DNA of 64,000 nucleotides from Mesorhizobium sp. B2-8-5 (GTDB lineage Bacteria > Pseudomonadota > Alphaproteobacteria > Rhizobiales > Rhizobiaceae): NCBI RefSeq assembly GCF_006440675.2, contig NZ_CP083951.1, positions 5,427,501-5,491,500 on the forward strand. The letters run 5' to 3'. Below the pieces are notes generated by a model, which made no database searches, was not told the DNA's origin, and worked only from the letters and a program-made list of their open reading frames with translations. Position 1 is the first letter of the stretch; each line of letters starts with the position of its first letter. Below are positions 46,178 through 55,246 of the stretch, in pieces. The position numbers and the translations under genes were made by a program.

Positions 46178-47671
46178 TCAATGCGTCTCCCGCAATGGGA
46201 AACTCATGACCACGGACAATCCGGGATTGGCGGGCAAAAGATCAAGCCTTCCGTTGTGGAAAGTCATGATTGCCTTGGCCAGGCTGAGACCCAGGCCCGA
46301 GCCCGGCTGCGAGCGGCTCTTTTCCAGGCGCACGAACCGCTCCGTGGCGCGGGCACGATCGGCGTCGTCCGGAATGCCGTGGCCGTTGTCGCTGACGGCA
46401 AGCTTGATCTCGTTGCCGAGGCGCTCCAGCGCCACACGCACTTTCGGCGTCTCGGCGGCGTCGGTCGAATATTTGATGGCGTTGTCGACGATGTTGGACA
46501 GCGCCTGGCCGATCAGTTCGCGGTTGCCGTTGATCGTAAAGGCCTCGGGCACGGTCGTTTCCAGCGCGACGCCCGCCTCTTCCGCCACCGGCTCGTAGAG
46601 TTCGACGACGTCGCTCACCGTCGCGGCGAGATCGACGGGACCGGTCTGTTCCGAGGAATAGCCAGCCTCCAGGCGCGAGATCATCAGGATGGCGTTGAAT
46701 GTCTTGATGAGCTGGTCGGACTCTGCGATCGTGCCTTCCAGCGCCTGACGGTAATCTTCCGTCTTGTGCCTGCCGGCGAGCGTCGCCTCGGCGCGGTTGC
46801 GCAGCCTGGTCAGCGGCGTCTTCAGATCATGGGCGATGTTGTCGGAGACCTGCTTCAGCCCCTCGTTCAGCATGGCGATCCTGGCCAGCATCGAATTGAG
46901 GTTTTCGGACAGGCGGTCGAATTCGTCGCCGGCGCCGGTGACCGGCAGCCGTCCGGACAAATCGCCGCCCATGATGCGGCGGCTGGCGTCCGAGACGCTG
47001 TCGATGCGCTTGAGCGCGGCGCGCCCGACAAAGAACCAGATCAGGATGCCGCCAAGCCCCATCATACCGAGCGCCAGAGTCAGCGCGCGGCTGATGACGG
47101 CGCGGAAGCGCTCGGGCTCGCCGAGGTCGCGGCCGACCAGCATGATCATCTGGTTGGGCAGTCTCAACACCAGCGCGATGGCGTTGTGGCCCTTTTCCCC
47201 CGTGGACTGGGGGCTGTTGCTGCCCTCGTTGGCCGGAGGCGTGGACTGGTCCGAACCGCCGCTGCGCAGCCGATCGAGCTCGCCCTCGCCGAAGCGCTGG
47301 TAGGAAAACGGTTCCGTCGTCCAGCCCTCGGTCTCTATGACCCCTGGCTCCAGGCTCTGCACATTGCCGGTCAGGATCTGGCCATTGGCGTCGGCGATCA
47401 GGTAAAGATTGGCGCCGGGCTGGCGCGAGCGGGCCTCGACGACGCGCACCAGCACCGGCAGGCCGCCGCGCTGATAGGCGCGGGCCAGGCCCAGCACCTC
47501 GTCGTTGATGGTCTCCTGCGTCTGCGCGGTCAGCATGCGCGCCGACAGCGACGTCATGTAGAAGACGAGCAGCACGGCGCAGAGCGCGAAAAGCAGCAGA
47601 TAGAGCGCCGAGAGCCGGGCCGCCGTCGTCTTCATGATGGCCGGCAGTGAGAGAGCCATCTGTGGCTTCAC
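46178..47671 (-). CDS. Two-component sensor histidine kinase (HAMP type)
   Basis: 497 residues. A first membrane helix (LSALYLLLFALCAVLLVFYM), a periplasmic region of about 140 residues, a second helix (LGMMGLGGILIWFFVG), HAMP, then HisKA with NIAHDLKTPLTRLRNRAEAT (His) and HATPase with ALSNIVDNAIKYS and GSGLGLSLAKAIM. The GTG start at 47671 overlaps the stop of the regulator gene (GTGA), so the two are translationally coupled; ATG 47659 is an alternative. The signal is not known. Partner of the regulator at 47668. Confidence 0.92.
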   Translation of the reverse strand: MKPQMALSLPAIMKTTAARLSALYLLLFALCAVLLVFYMTSLSARMLTAQTQETINDEVLGLARAYQRGGLPVLVRVVEARSRQPGANLYLIADANGQILTGNVQSLEPGVIETEGWTTEPFSYQRFGEGELDRLRSGGSDQSTPPANEGSNSPQSTGEKGHNAIALVLRLPNQMIMLVGRDLGEPERFRAVISRALTLALGMMGLGGILIWFFVGRAALKRIDSVSDASRRIMGGDLSGRLPVTGAGDEFDRLSENLNSMLARIAMLNEGLKQVSDNIAHDLKTPLTRLRNRAEATLAGRHKTEDYRQALEGTIAESDQLIKTFNAILMISRLEAGYSSEQTGPVDLAATVSDVVELYEPVAEEAGVALETTVPEAFTINGNRELIGQALSNIVDNAIKYSTDAAETPKVRVALERLGNEIKLAVSDNGHGIPDDADRARATERFVRLEKSRSQPGSGLGLSLAKAIMTFHNGRLDLLPANPGLSVVMSFPLRETH

Positions 47672-48342
47672 CCGCCCTTCAGCATGTAGCCGGCGCCGCG
47701 GATCGTGTGCAGGATCGGCTTGTCGAAGCCTTTTTCGATCTTGCCGCGCAGACGCGAGACGTGGACGTCGATGACATTGGTCTGCGGATCGAAGTGATAA
47801 TCCCAGACATTTTCCAGAAGCATGGTGCGCGTCACCACCTGCCCGGCATGGCGCATCAGATATTCGAGCAGGCGGAACTCGCGCGGCTGCAGCGTGATCT
47901 CGCGGCCGGCGCGCTTGACCGAATGCGACAGCCGGTCGAGCTCGAGATCGCCGACACGATAGACGGTCTCGGATTCGCGCGCGCTGGCGCGGCGGTTCAG
48001 CACCTCGACGCGGGCAAGCAATTCGGAAAAGGCATAGGGTTTGGTGAGGTAGTCGTCGCCGCCGGCGCGCAAGCCCGTGACGCGGTCGTCGACCTCGCCC
48101 AGCGCCGAAAGGATCAGCACCGGCGTGGTGTTGCCGCGCGAGCGAAGTGCGGCGATCACCGACAGGCCGTCACGGCGCGGCATCAGGCGGTCGACCACCA
48201 TCACGTCATAGTCGCCGGCATCGGCGAGCGCGAAGCCGGTCTCGCCGTCGCCGGCGACATGGGCGGTGTGGCCCGCCTCGGCGAAGGCTTTCTGCAAATA
48301 ATCCGCCGCCTCGCGATCGTCTTCCATGACGAGAATCTTCAT
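47668..48342 (-). CDS. OmpR/PhoB-type response regulator
   Basis: 224 residues from ATG 48342 (MKILVMEDDREAADYLQKAF). Receiver domain with the phosphorylated Asp in YDVMVVDRLMP and the conserved Lys in YLTKPYAFSEL; winged-helix DNA-binding domain with LTLQPREFRLLEYLMRHAGQ-type text and VHVSRLRGKIEKGF. The frame is open to 48510 but that part runs through tandem repeats and is not coding. It is coupled to the kinase gene that follows. Its place between degP and glnE matches the order in Sinorhizobium, from memory. Confidence 0.93.
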   Translation of the reverse strand: MKILVMEDDREAADYLQKAFAEAGHTAHVAGDGETGFALADAGDYDVMVVDRLMPRRDGLSVIAALRSRGNTTPVLILSALGEVDDRVTGLRAGGDDYLTKPYAFSELLARVEVLNRRASARESETVYRVGDLELDRLSHSVKRAGREITLQPREFRLLEYLMRHAGQVVTRTMLLENVWDYHFDPQTNVIDVHVSRLRGKIEKGFDKPILHTIRGAGYMLKGG

Positions 48343-48412
48343 GGGACCGTTATACGCGATTTCATCGGAAGTTTGAGAGGCAGTCATTCTTCGGGCCTTG
48401 CCTTCATTGGTC

Positions 48413-48512
48413 GCATGTCTTCTTCCCAAAACCGGCAACCACTTTTGGGCGACATGCATTTCGTTCCGCATGTCGTGATCCCAAAACCGGTGCCCACTTT
48501 TGGGCGACATGC
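48413..48512. repeat. Repeat family B, tandem copies 2 and 3
   Basis: Two 45-bp units, 48413-48457 and 48468-48512, in the same orientation and 10 bp apart. Each runs from GCATGTC through CCCAAAACCGG and CACTTTTGGGCGACATGC. They lie in the 311-bp gap between degP and the response-regulator gene, where no other gene is seen. Confidence 0.9.
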
Positions 48513-48653
48513 GATAAGCGGCAGCGGGTGATGGGAAACCCGCTGCCGCCAGGAGCGAAACACGGTGACTGACTTACGTGCTCGGCCCCATGTTTTCCCG
48601 GCGGCGGCTCGGGGGTGTTGATACCGCCGCAGGGAAAATCTGAACCTGAAATC

Positions 48654-50210
48654 TCAGCCCTTGCCGACTGGCAGCGCCACAAAACGGTTCGAGTCGTCGC
48701 GGGTGATCTGCATCAGCACCGCCTTGCGGCCGGCCTTGGCTGCATCGGCCATGGCCTTGGAGACGTCGTCGGTGGTGTTCACGTCGTTCGAATTGATCGA
48801 GGTGATGACGTCGCCGGGCTGGATGCCACGGTCGGCCGCGTCGCTGTCGGGATCGACGTCGGTGACCACGAGGCCCTTGCCGTTTTCCGCCTTGGTGACG
48901 GTCAGGCCGAGATCGGCCAGCGTGTCGGCCTTGGCGGCGGGCGCCGACTGCTTGTTGTTGTCGTCGTTCGAGGCCTGCTTGTCGCTTGCCGGCAACGTGC
49001 CGAGATCGACCTTGACCGTCTCGTTCTTGCCGCTGCGCCAGACGGTGACGTCGACCGATTTGCCCGGCGCGAATGCGCCGATCATGCGGGCGAGTTCCTT
49101 CGGCGAAGCGACATCCTTGCCGTCGACCTGGGTGATGACGTCGCCGGCGGCGATGCCCGCCTTCTTGCCCGGACCGGAATCCTGGGCGCTCGAGACCAGC
49201 GCGCCCTTGTCCGACTTCAGGCCGAGCGACTCCGCGATGTCGGAGGTGACCGGCTGGATCTCGACGCCGAGCCAGCCGCGCTGGACGGAGCCGCTCTTCA
49301 TCAGGTCCTGGACGACCTGCTTGGCGGTCGAGGCCGGGATGTCGAAGGCAATGCCGACGCTGCCCCCCGACGGCGAGAAGATGGCGGTGTTGATGCCGAT
49401 CACCTGGCCGTTGAGGTTGAAGGTCGGACCGCCCGAATTGCCGCGGTTGACCGAAGCATCGATCTGGATGAAGTCGTCATAGGGGCCGGCGCCGATGTCG
49501 CGGCCGCGAGCCGAGACGATGCCGGCGGTGACAGTGCCGCCGAGACCGAAGGGATTGCCGACCGCAACCACCCAGTCACCGATGCGAACCTTGGAGTCGT
49601 CGGCAAAGTCGACATAGGTGAACTTGTTGCCACCGCCATCGACCTTGAGCACGGCGAGATCGGTGCGCGGATCGGTGCCGATCAGCTTGGCGTCGAGTTC
49701 CTTGCCGTCATTAGTGACGACGCTGAAATCCGAGCCTTCCGAAACCACATGGTTGTTGGTGACGAGATAACCGTCTTCTGAGATGAAGAAGCCCGAGCCC
49801 TGAGCGACCGGACGCGGCTCGCCATTGCCATGGTCGCGATGGTTGAAGCGGCGCATGCCGAACTGGCCGCCCTGACCCTGGTCGCCGAAGCCGCGGAATT
49901 CCTTGAAGAAGCGGCGCAGCTGCGGATTGTCGGGCAGGTTATCGAAACCGTCCTGATCGTCCGAGCCGTTGTCGGCCGTCGGTTGGATCTTGGCCTTGAC
50001 CTTGACGCTGACGACCGCCGGCGAGACGTGCTCGACGACATCGGCGAAGCTCGGCATTTGCGGCGCTTCGACGCGCACGGCATCGGCCAGCACGGGGGCG
50101 GTGCCGGTGGCAAGCGCGCCTGCGCCGACCGCACCGATGACGGCCAGGGATGCGACGGCGGCCATCAGGCGCTTTCGGATGCGGGAATATGAATTGGGGG
50201 CGATATTCAT
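48654..50210 (-). CDS. degP: Periplasmic serine protease/chaperone DegP (Do family)
   Basis: 518 residues from ATG 50210. Signal segment (LMAAVASLAVIGAVGAGALA), then a trypsin-like domain with the triad His in YLVTNNHVVSE, Asp in RTDLAVLKVD and Ser in NRGNSGGPTFNLNG, and two PDZ domains (about 300-390 and 420-510). It degrades or refolds misfolded envelope proteins. In rhizobia a degP gene is linked to cycHJKL and feuPQ, exactly as here. The frame reaches 50255, but the ATG at 50210 gives a proper N terminus. Confidence 0.95.
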   Translation of the reverse strand: MNIAPNSYSRIRKRLMAAVASLAVIGAVGAGALATGTAPVLADAVRVEAPQMPSFADVVEHVSPAVVSVKVKAKIQPTADNGSDDQDGFDNLPDNPQLRRFFKEFRGFGDQGQGGQFGMRRFNHRDHGNGEPRPVAQGSGFFISEDGYLVTNNHVVSEGSDFSVVTNDGKELDAKLIGTDPRTDLAVLKVDGGGNKFTYVDFADDSKVRIGDWVVAVGNPFGLGGTVTAGIVSARGRDIGAGPYDDFIQIDASVNRGNSGGPTFNLNGQVIGINTAIFSPSGGSVGIAFDIPASTAKQVVQDLMKSGSVQRGWLGVEIQPVTSDIAESLGLKSDKGALVSSAQDSGPGKKAGIAAGDVITQVDGKDVASPKELARMIGAFAPGKSVDVTVWRSGKNETVKVDLGTLPASDKQASNDDNNKQSAPAAKADTLADLGLTVTKAENGKGLVVTDVDPDSDAADRGIQPGDVITSINSNDVNTTDDVSKAMADAAKAGRKAVLMQITRDDSNRFVALPVGKG

Positions 50211-50359
50211 GGGATTTCGTTTCCTCTTTCGAAGGGATGCGCTCAGGCGAAGCATCCTCGGGCAAGAGGATTAGAGAGCCGCACATTACGGCGCCATTTC
50301 CGGTACATGAAAGTTTTGTAATGTTGGCCGAGTTCGTCATAGCAGGGCGGAGCTCCGTC

Positions 50360-50512
50360 GCGCAGACCCTGGAAATCCATACCGTTACATTCGCCGAAGA
50401 GGGCAGCGGAGCAGAATTCTGGACCGCAGCGGCGCTTGGAAGTCACGGAATGGATTCTATGGTCTGCGCGCGTCGCTTCGCTCCTTGCTCCGCCATAGAA
50501 TGACGACCCGCG
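50360..50512. repeat. Repeat family E: imperfect palindrome upstream of degP
   Basis: CAGACCCTGGAAATCCATAC then CGTTAC on the left, and GTCACGGAATGGATTCTATG then GTCTG on the right, with a nested ATTCTATGG ... CCATAGAAT hairpin around CGCGCGTCGCTTCGCTCCTT. It occupies much of the 338-bp gap between degP and ccmH. No second copy is in this window. Confidence 0.7.
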
Positions 50513-50548
50513 AGCAGCCGTGGCCACTTATCGACGTCAGCGATGGCG

Positions 50549-51013
50549 CTAATCACTTAGCATCTTGTCCAGCGCCGCCTGTTCCTCGGCACTCAGGGTG
50601 CTACCCGATGCCGGGCGGCGCGAGCGGGCGTTGAGCACAATGAACAGGCCGCCGGCCAGAAGCAGAAGCACCGGCGTACCCCACAAAAGCGCGGTGCGCA
50701 GGCTGAAGCGCGGCTTGAGCAGCACGAACTCGCCATAGCGCGAAACGATATAGTCCATCACCTGCTGGTCGGTGTCGCCGGCAACGAGGCGCTGGCGCAC
50801 GAGGACGCGCAGGTCCCGGGCAAGATCGGCGTCGGACTCGTCGATCGACTGGTTCTGGCAGACCATGCAGCGCAGGCCTTCCGACAGCGCGCGCGCCCTC
50901 GCCTCCAATGCGGGGTCCTGCAGCACTTCATCCGGCTTCACCGCCTGGGCCGCGCCGGCGAAAAACAGCGCCAGCAACAGGACCAGCGGAACGAGCGAAA
51001 ACTTCGCCTTCAT
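50549..51013 (-). CDS. ccmH: Cytochrome c maturation protein CcmH (CycL)
   Basis: 154 residues. Signal peptide ([18 protein letters not shown]), then the periplasmic thiol domain with [20 protein letters not shown] (the CxxC that reduces apocytochrome c before heme attachment), and a C-terminal membrane helix ([20 protein letters not shown]). Its ATG overlaps the ccmF stop by 4 bp. Last gene of ccmI-ccmE-ccmF-ccmH, known in rhizobia as cycHJKL. Confidence 0.96.
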   Translation of the reverse strand: MKAKFSLVPLVLLLALFFAGAAQAVKPDEVLQDPALEARARALSEGLRCMVCQNQSIDESDADLARDLRVLVRQRLVAGDTDQQVMDYIVSRYGEFVLLKPRFSLRTALLWGTPVLLLLAGGLFIVLNARSRRPASGSTLSAEEQAALDKMLSD

Positions 51014-52998
51014 GTCGGGTTAGCCACGGCTGCGACCAGCTTGCGCCGCTTTGCCGGCGCGCCGACGCGCAGGCGACGGTCGAGCAGCGACATGGCGGCG
51101 CCCGCCATCATCACCAGTCCGCCGCCCCAGATCAGCGTCACCAGCGGCTTCCACCAGAGGCGCACGACGACGGAGCCGTCGTTGTTCTCGTCGCCGAGCG
51201 ACAGATAAAGCTGGCTCAACCCAATCGTCCTGATGCCGGACTCCGTCGTCACCGTCTGGCGCACCGGATAGAAGCGTTTCGCGGAGGTGATTGCGCCATC
51301 GGCGTTGCCGTCGGCGCCTACCAGCAGGAAGCGGCCGCGATCCTCGGTGAAATTCGGGCCTTTCTGCGGGGAGAGCCCTTCGAAGCGCAGCGTGTGGCCG
51401 GAGAGCTCCAGCGTCTCGCCGGGATGCATCGAGAGGATTTTCTCCGTGCCGAAGCAGAGCGTGCCGACAATGCCGAGCAAGGTCAGCCCGAGGCCGAGAT
51501 GCGCCAGCGCCGTGCCGAAGACGGAGCGCGGCAGGCCGGCGAAGCGGCGCAGCATGATGCCCGGCGCCACCGAGCCGAAACCGGATTTGACCGCAAGATC
51601 GGTCAGTGCGCCGGCGACCAGCCAGACGGCGAGGCCGACGCCGAGTGCCGCGAAGACCGAGGCGCCGTCGATGAACAGGCCAGTGACCAGCATTGCGGCG
51701 ATCGCCAGGGCGAAGGCGGCCATCAGCCGCTGCGAGGCGGCGATGACGTCGCCGCGCTTCCAGGCGAGCAAGGGGCCGAACGGCACGATCGCGAGCAGCG
51801 GCAGCATCAGCGGGCCGAAGGTCAGATCGAAGAACGGCGCGCCGACCGAGATCTTGCCGCCGGTGAGCGCCTCCAGCGCCAACGGGTAGAGCGTGCCGAC
51901 CAGCACCGTCGCCGTGGCGGTGGTGAGAAAGAGGTTGTTCAGCACCAGCGCGCCCTCGCGCGAGATCGGATGGAACAGGCCGCCCGCCGTCAGCCGTGAG
52001 GCGCGCAGCGCAAACAGCGCCAGCGAGCCGCCGATGAACAGCGTCAGGATGCACAGGATGAAGACGCCGCGCGCCGGATCGGTGGCGAAGGCGTGCACCG
52101 AGGTCAGCACGCCGGAACGCACTAGGAAAGTGCCGAGCAGCGACAGCGAGAAGGTCAGGATGGCGAGCAGCAGCGTCCAGATCTTCAGCGCCGAACGCTT
52201 CTCCATGACGATCGCCGAATGAAGCAGCGCGGTACCGGCGAGCCAGGGCATGAAGGAGGCGTTCTCGACCGGATCCCAGAACCAGAAGCCACCCCAGCCG
52301 AGCTCGTAATAGGCCCAGTAGGAACCCATGGCGATGCCGCCGGTAAGGAACATCCAGGCGACCAGTGTCCAGGGTCGCACCCAGCGTGCCCAGGAGGCGT
52401 CGATGCGCCCCTCGATCAGTGCGGCAACCGAAAAAGAGAAGCAGATCGAGAAGCCGACATAGCCGAGATAGAGCATCGGCGGATGGATAGCGAGGCCGAG
52501 ATCCTGCAGGATCGGATTAAGGTCGCGGCCCTCGATCGGCGCCGGGTTGAGGCGGATGAAAGGGTTGGATGTCGCCAGGATGAACAGGAAGAAGGCAGCG
52601 CCGATCATGCCCTGCACGGCCAGTACATTGGCCTTGAGCGTTGACGGCAGGTTGTTGCCGAAGACCGCGACCAGCGCGCCGAAGAAGGTCAGAATCAGCA
52701 CCCACAGCAGCATCGAGCCTTCGTGGTTCCCCCAGGTGCCGGTGATCTTGTAGATCATCGGCTGCAGCGAATGGGAGTTCTCCCACACGCTCGCCACCGA
52801 GAAGTCGGAGCCGGCATAGGCGCTGGCGAGGGCAGCGAAGGACAGCGCGGTCAACGCGAAGCCGGTGACCGTGACCGGACCGCCGACCGCCATCAAGCGC
52901 TGATTACCGGTGCGGGCGCCGACGAGCGGCACCAGCATCTGCACCAGCGACAGAGCGAAGGCCAGCACGAGCGCGAAATGTCCGGTCTCAACCATCAA
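51010..52998 (-). CDS. ccmF: Cytochrome c heme lyase subunit CcmF (CycK)
   Basis: 662 residues, polytopic inner-membrane protein with about 14 helices. The heme-handling WWD-like loop is present ([20 protein letters not shown]), along with conserved histidines such as those in [13 protein letters not shown] and [15 protein letters not shown]. It transfers heme from CcmE to apocytochrome c together with CcmH and CcmI. It overlaps ccmE (ATGA) and ccmH, so the operon is tightly coupled. Confidence 0.96.
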   Translation of the reverse strand: MMVETGHFALVLAFALSLVQMLVPLVGARTGNQRLMAVGGPVTVTGFALTALSFAALASAYAGSDFSVASVWENSHSLQPMIYKITGTWGNHEGSMLLWVLILTFFGALVAVFGNNLPSTLKANVLAVQGMIGAAFFLFILATSNPFIRLNPAPIEGRDLNPILQDLGLAIHPPMLYLGYVGFSICFSFSVAALIEGRIDASWARWVRPWTLVAWMFLTGGIAMGSYWAYYELGWGGFWFWDPVENASFMPWLAGTALLHSAIVMEKRSALKIWTLLLAILTFSLSLLGTFLVRSGVLTSVHAFATDPARGVFILCILTLFIGGSLALFALRASRLTAGGLFHPISREGALVLNNLFLTTATATVLVGTLYPLALEALTGGKISVGAPFFDLTFGPLMLPLLAIVPFGPLLAWKRGDVIAASQRLMAAFALAIAAMLVTGLFIDGASVFAALGVGLAVWLVAGALTDLAVKSGFGSVAPGIMLRRFAGLPRSVFGTALAHLGLGLTLLGIVGTLCFGTEKILSMHPGETLELSGHTLRFEGLSPQKGPNFTEDRGRFLLVGADGNADGAITSAKRFYPVRQTVTTESGIRTIGLSQLYLSLGDENNDGSVVVRLWWKPLVTLIWGGGLVMMAGAAMSLLDRRLRVGAPAKRRKLVAAVANPT

Positions 52999-53435
52999 TT
53001 TGTGCTTTCTTGCCAGACGCCCTTGGCCTTCAGACCGTCGGCGACTTCCTTGGGCATGTAACGCTCGTCATGCTTGGCCAAAACGCTGTCGGCGACGAAC
53101 ACGCCATCCGGGCCGAAAGCGCCCTCGGTTATCACGCCCTGATCCTCGCGGAACAGGTCGGGCAGGATGCCGGTATAGGTGACCTTGACCGATTTCTGCT
53201 TGTCGGTGACCGAGAAGGCGACGGTGGCGCCCTGGCCGCGCACGACGGTGCCCTTCTCGACGAGACCGCCGAGCCGGATGCGTTGCCCGGGCGGCAAACT
53301 CGCCGTGGCGAGATCGGCCGGCATGTAGAAATAGGAGGCCTTCTGTCCAAGCGCATAGAAGGTGAGGCCGGCAGCGGCGCCGAGGAAAGCCAGCCCCGCC
53401 ACGATCACCGACAATCGCTTCTGCTTGCGCGTCAT
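52995..53435 (-). CDS. ccmE: Periplasmic heme chaperone CcmE (CycJ)
   Basis: 146 residues: N-terminal membrane anchor ([20 protein letters not shown]) and an OB-fold domain. The heme-binding histidine and the nearby tyrosine are in [13 protein letters not shown] (HxxxY). It accepts heme from the CcmABCD system and carries it to CcmF. The start is 4 bp after the ccmI stop. Confidence 0.96.
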   Translation of the reverse strand: MTRKQKRLSVIVAGLAFLGAAAGLTFYALGQKASYFYMPADLATASLPPGQRIRLGGLVEKGTVVRGQGATVAFSVTDKQKSVKVTYTGILPDLFREDQGVITEGAFGPDGVFVADSVLAKHDERYMPKEVADGLKAKGVWQESTN

Positions 53436-53439
53436 TGCC

Positions 53440-54576
53440 TTACTCCGTCGCCGTTACGCCGAGCGAGGCGGCGAAGGCGGTGAATTTCCTGGCCTGTTCA
53501 CTGTCCGCCCCGAAGGCGGCGACAGCGCGGCCGAGCGCGGCCCGCGCCTGATCGGCCTTGCCAAGCACGACATAGGAACGGATGAGCCGCATCCATCCTT
53601 CCTCGTCACGGGGATTCTGCTTCAATTTGTCGTCCAACCCGGCGACCATGGTCTCGATCATCGCCTGCCGGTCCTGCGGCGACATCTGTTGCGCGGCTTC
53701 CACCTGCTGCGCATCCGGGCCGTTGGCCGGCGCGGCCTTGGCGACAGCCGGCTCGCCCGCCTCGGCAAGCGCCTGCTGAACGGCGTTGCGCCAGGGCGAA
53801 TCCGGCGCGAGCTGGCCGAGCATCTTTTGCCAGGCGGTGACGGCCTCGGCCTTCCTGCCTTCCTGGGCGAGGCCAACGCCCAAGTAGAAATTCGCCTTGG
53901 CGTTGGCCGGATCGAGCTTCAGGGCTGCCTCGAAGGCGCTTTGGGCATCGGCCGAAACGATGCCGCCGGCAGCATTGGCGATCGCCTCGCCGAGACCCGA
54001 CTGGCGCACGGCGCTGTCGCCGTCGAGGCGGATGGCGTTGCGATAAGCGGTCACGGCGTCAGGAAAGCGCTGCAGCCGAAGATAGATCGGCGCCAGCACA
54101 TCCCAGCCCTTGCCGTCCGACGGATTGGCGGCGAGATGGGCTTCGGCGCGGGCGACCAGTTCGTCGACCGAGGAATCGGCCGGGTTCTTGGCCAAACGTT
54201 CGGCCAGCGGCTGCGAGGGCAGATCGGGAGAACCGAGCATACCGTAGAGCCCCCAACTCAACAGGGGAACCGCAAGCACGGCCACGCTGGCGACCCATCT
54301 GGCGCCGCGCGCGGGCCTGGGCGTCGCCGCGCCCGGCTGCAAAGCCGCGCCCAGACGCAGGATGCGGCGGCCGATCTCGGCACGCGCCTCCTCGGCCTCG
54401 CCCGGCTGGATCAGGCCGCGCGCCATGTCGCGGTCGAGCTCGGAAAGCTGGTCGCGATAGACTTCGAGATCATGATCGCCGGCCGGCGACGCGCCCTTCA
54501 TGCCGCCGGTGAGCGGCAACAGCACCGCCAGGCTGGCGCCCAGCGTGAGGATTGCGGCTATGACCCAGAACAGCAT
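53440..54576 (-). CDS. ccmI: Cytochrome c maturation protein CcmI (CycH)
   Basis: 378 residues from ATG 54576 ([20 protein letters not shown]). Two membrane helices with an acidic and leucine-zipper-like cytoplasmic loop between them ([20 protein letters not shown]), then a periplasmic TPR domain ([40 protein letters not shown]) that captures apocytochrome c. First gene of the cyc operon. The frame is open to 54621, but the hydrophobic start at 54576 fits the family. Confidence 0.93.
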   Translation of the reverse strand: MLFWVIAAILTLGASLAVLLPLTGGMKGASPAGDHDLEVYRDQLSELDRDMARGLIQPGEAEEARAEIGRRILRLGAALQPGAATPRPARGARWVASVAVLAVPLLSWGLYGMLGSPDLPSQPLAERLAKNPADSSVDELVARAEAHLAANPSDGKGWDVLAPIYLRLQRFPDAVTAYRNAIRLDGDSAVRQSGLGEAIANAAGGIVSADAQSAFEAALKLDPANAKANFYLGVGLAQEGRKAEAVTAWQKMLGQLAPDSPWRNAVQQALAEAGEPAVAKAAPANGPDAQQVEAAQQMSPQDRQAMIETMVAGLDDKLKQNPRDEEGWMRLIRSYVVLGKADQARAALGRAVAAFGADSEQARKFTAFAASLGVTATE

Positions 54577-54680
54577 GCCTATTCCAATAGCGGCAGAGCC
54601 TTGCCCTGCCAACACGACCATCGTGCGACGCTTTGACGGCGGACGCCGTCGGCCGCAGGCCTAATTCCGTTCCAAAGCCG

Positions 54681-55118
54681 TCAGGTCAGCGGCGTCCAGC
54701 TGCCATCGGCGTTGCGGCAGGCGGTGCCGCGCGCGGTGACGCCCGCGCCGCTGGTATAGACGGTGTGGGTGTACTGGCGGCAATCCTGCGAGCCGACCCG
54801 GTAGGGCTGGGCGGCGACGACCTCGCCATAATGCGAGGAGTTGTCGCTCTTCCACGTCACTTTCTGGCCACTGGTGTTGTATTCCAGCGCCTTGTACTCC
54901 GCTTCCAGGCCTTTGCGCTTTTCGGCATCGCTGAGGCCCGAGCCGACCGATCCGCCGATAAGCCCGCCATTCATGGCCGAAACGATGCTGGTCGAGACCT
55001 TGCCGCCGGCGGGCGGCGTGGAAACAGGCGTGACCGGAGAGGTTGGACCGCCCCTGCCGAGCGTCGTGCAGCCGGAAACGGCGAGCAGGGCGGAAACGAG
55101 CGCGACGCGGATCTTCAT
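54681..55118 (-). CDS. RT0821/Lpp0805-like surface lipoprotein
   Basis: 145 residues from ATG 55118. The signal ends in a lipobox (LLAVSGC), so the mature protein is probably lipid-anchored. Then a threonine/proline-rich linker, a glycine-rich segment (AMNGGLIGGSVGSGLSDAEK) and a C-terminal domain CRQYTHTVYTSGAGVTARGT then ACRNADGSWTPL, the conserved end of a family of small alphaproteobacterial surface antigens of unknown function. It lies between feuQ and ccmI and interrupts the otherwise adjacent regulatory and cyc genes. Confidence 0.78.
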   Translation of the reverse strand: MKIRVALVSALLAVSGCTTLGRGGPTSPVTPVSTPPAGGKVSTSIVSAMNGGLIGGSVGSGLSDAEKRKGLEAEYKALEYNTSGQKVTWKSDNSSHYGEVVAAQPYRVGSQDCRQYTHTVYTSGAGVTARGTACRNADGSWTPLT

Positions 55119-55246
55119 GCCAACAACCGGTTCTCTTGAGCAGGATGAGCTGGGGGCTGCGTCATCGGGGAGGATATCGAGCCCATAGTGTTGACATTTG
55201 TCGGAAATTTGGCCGCCAGCCCTTGCTCGCAAATCGATAAAAAACA

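Noticed and set aside
4527..48512. CRISPR array from the regularly repeated 45-bp units
   Set aside because: Only two units are adjacent and the 10-bp gap is too short for a spacer; the units are palindromic interspersed repeats and no cas gene is present.
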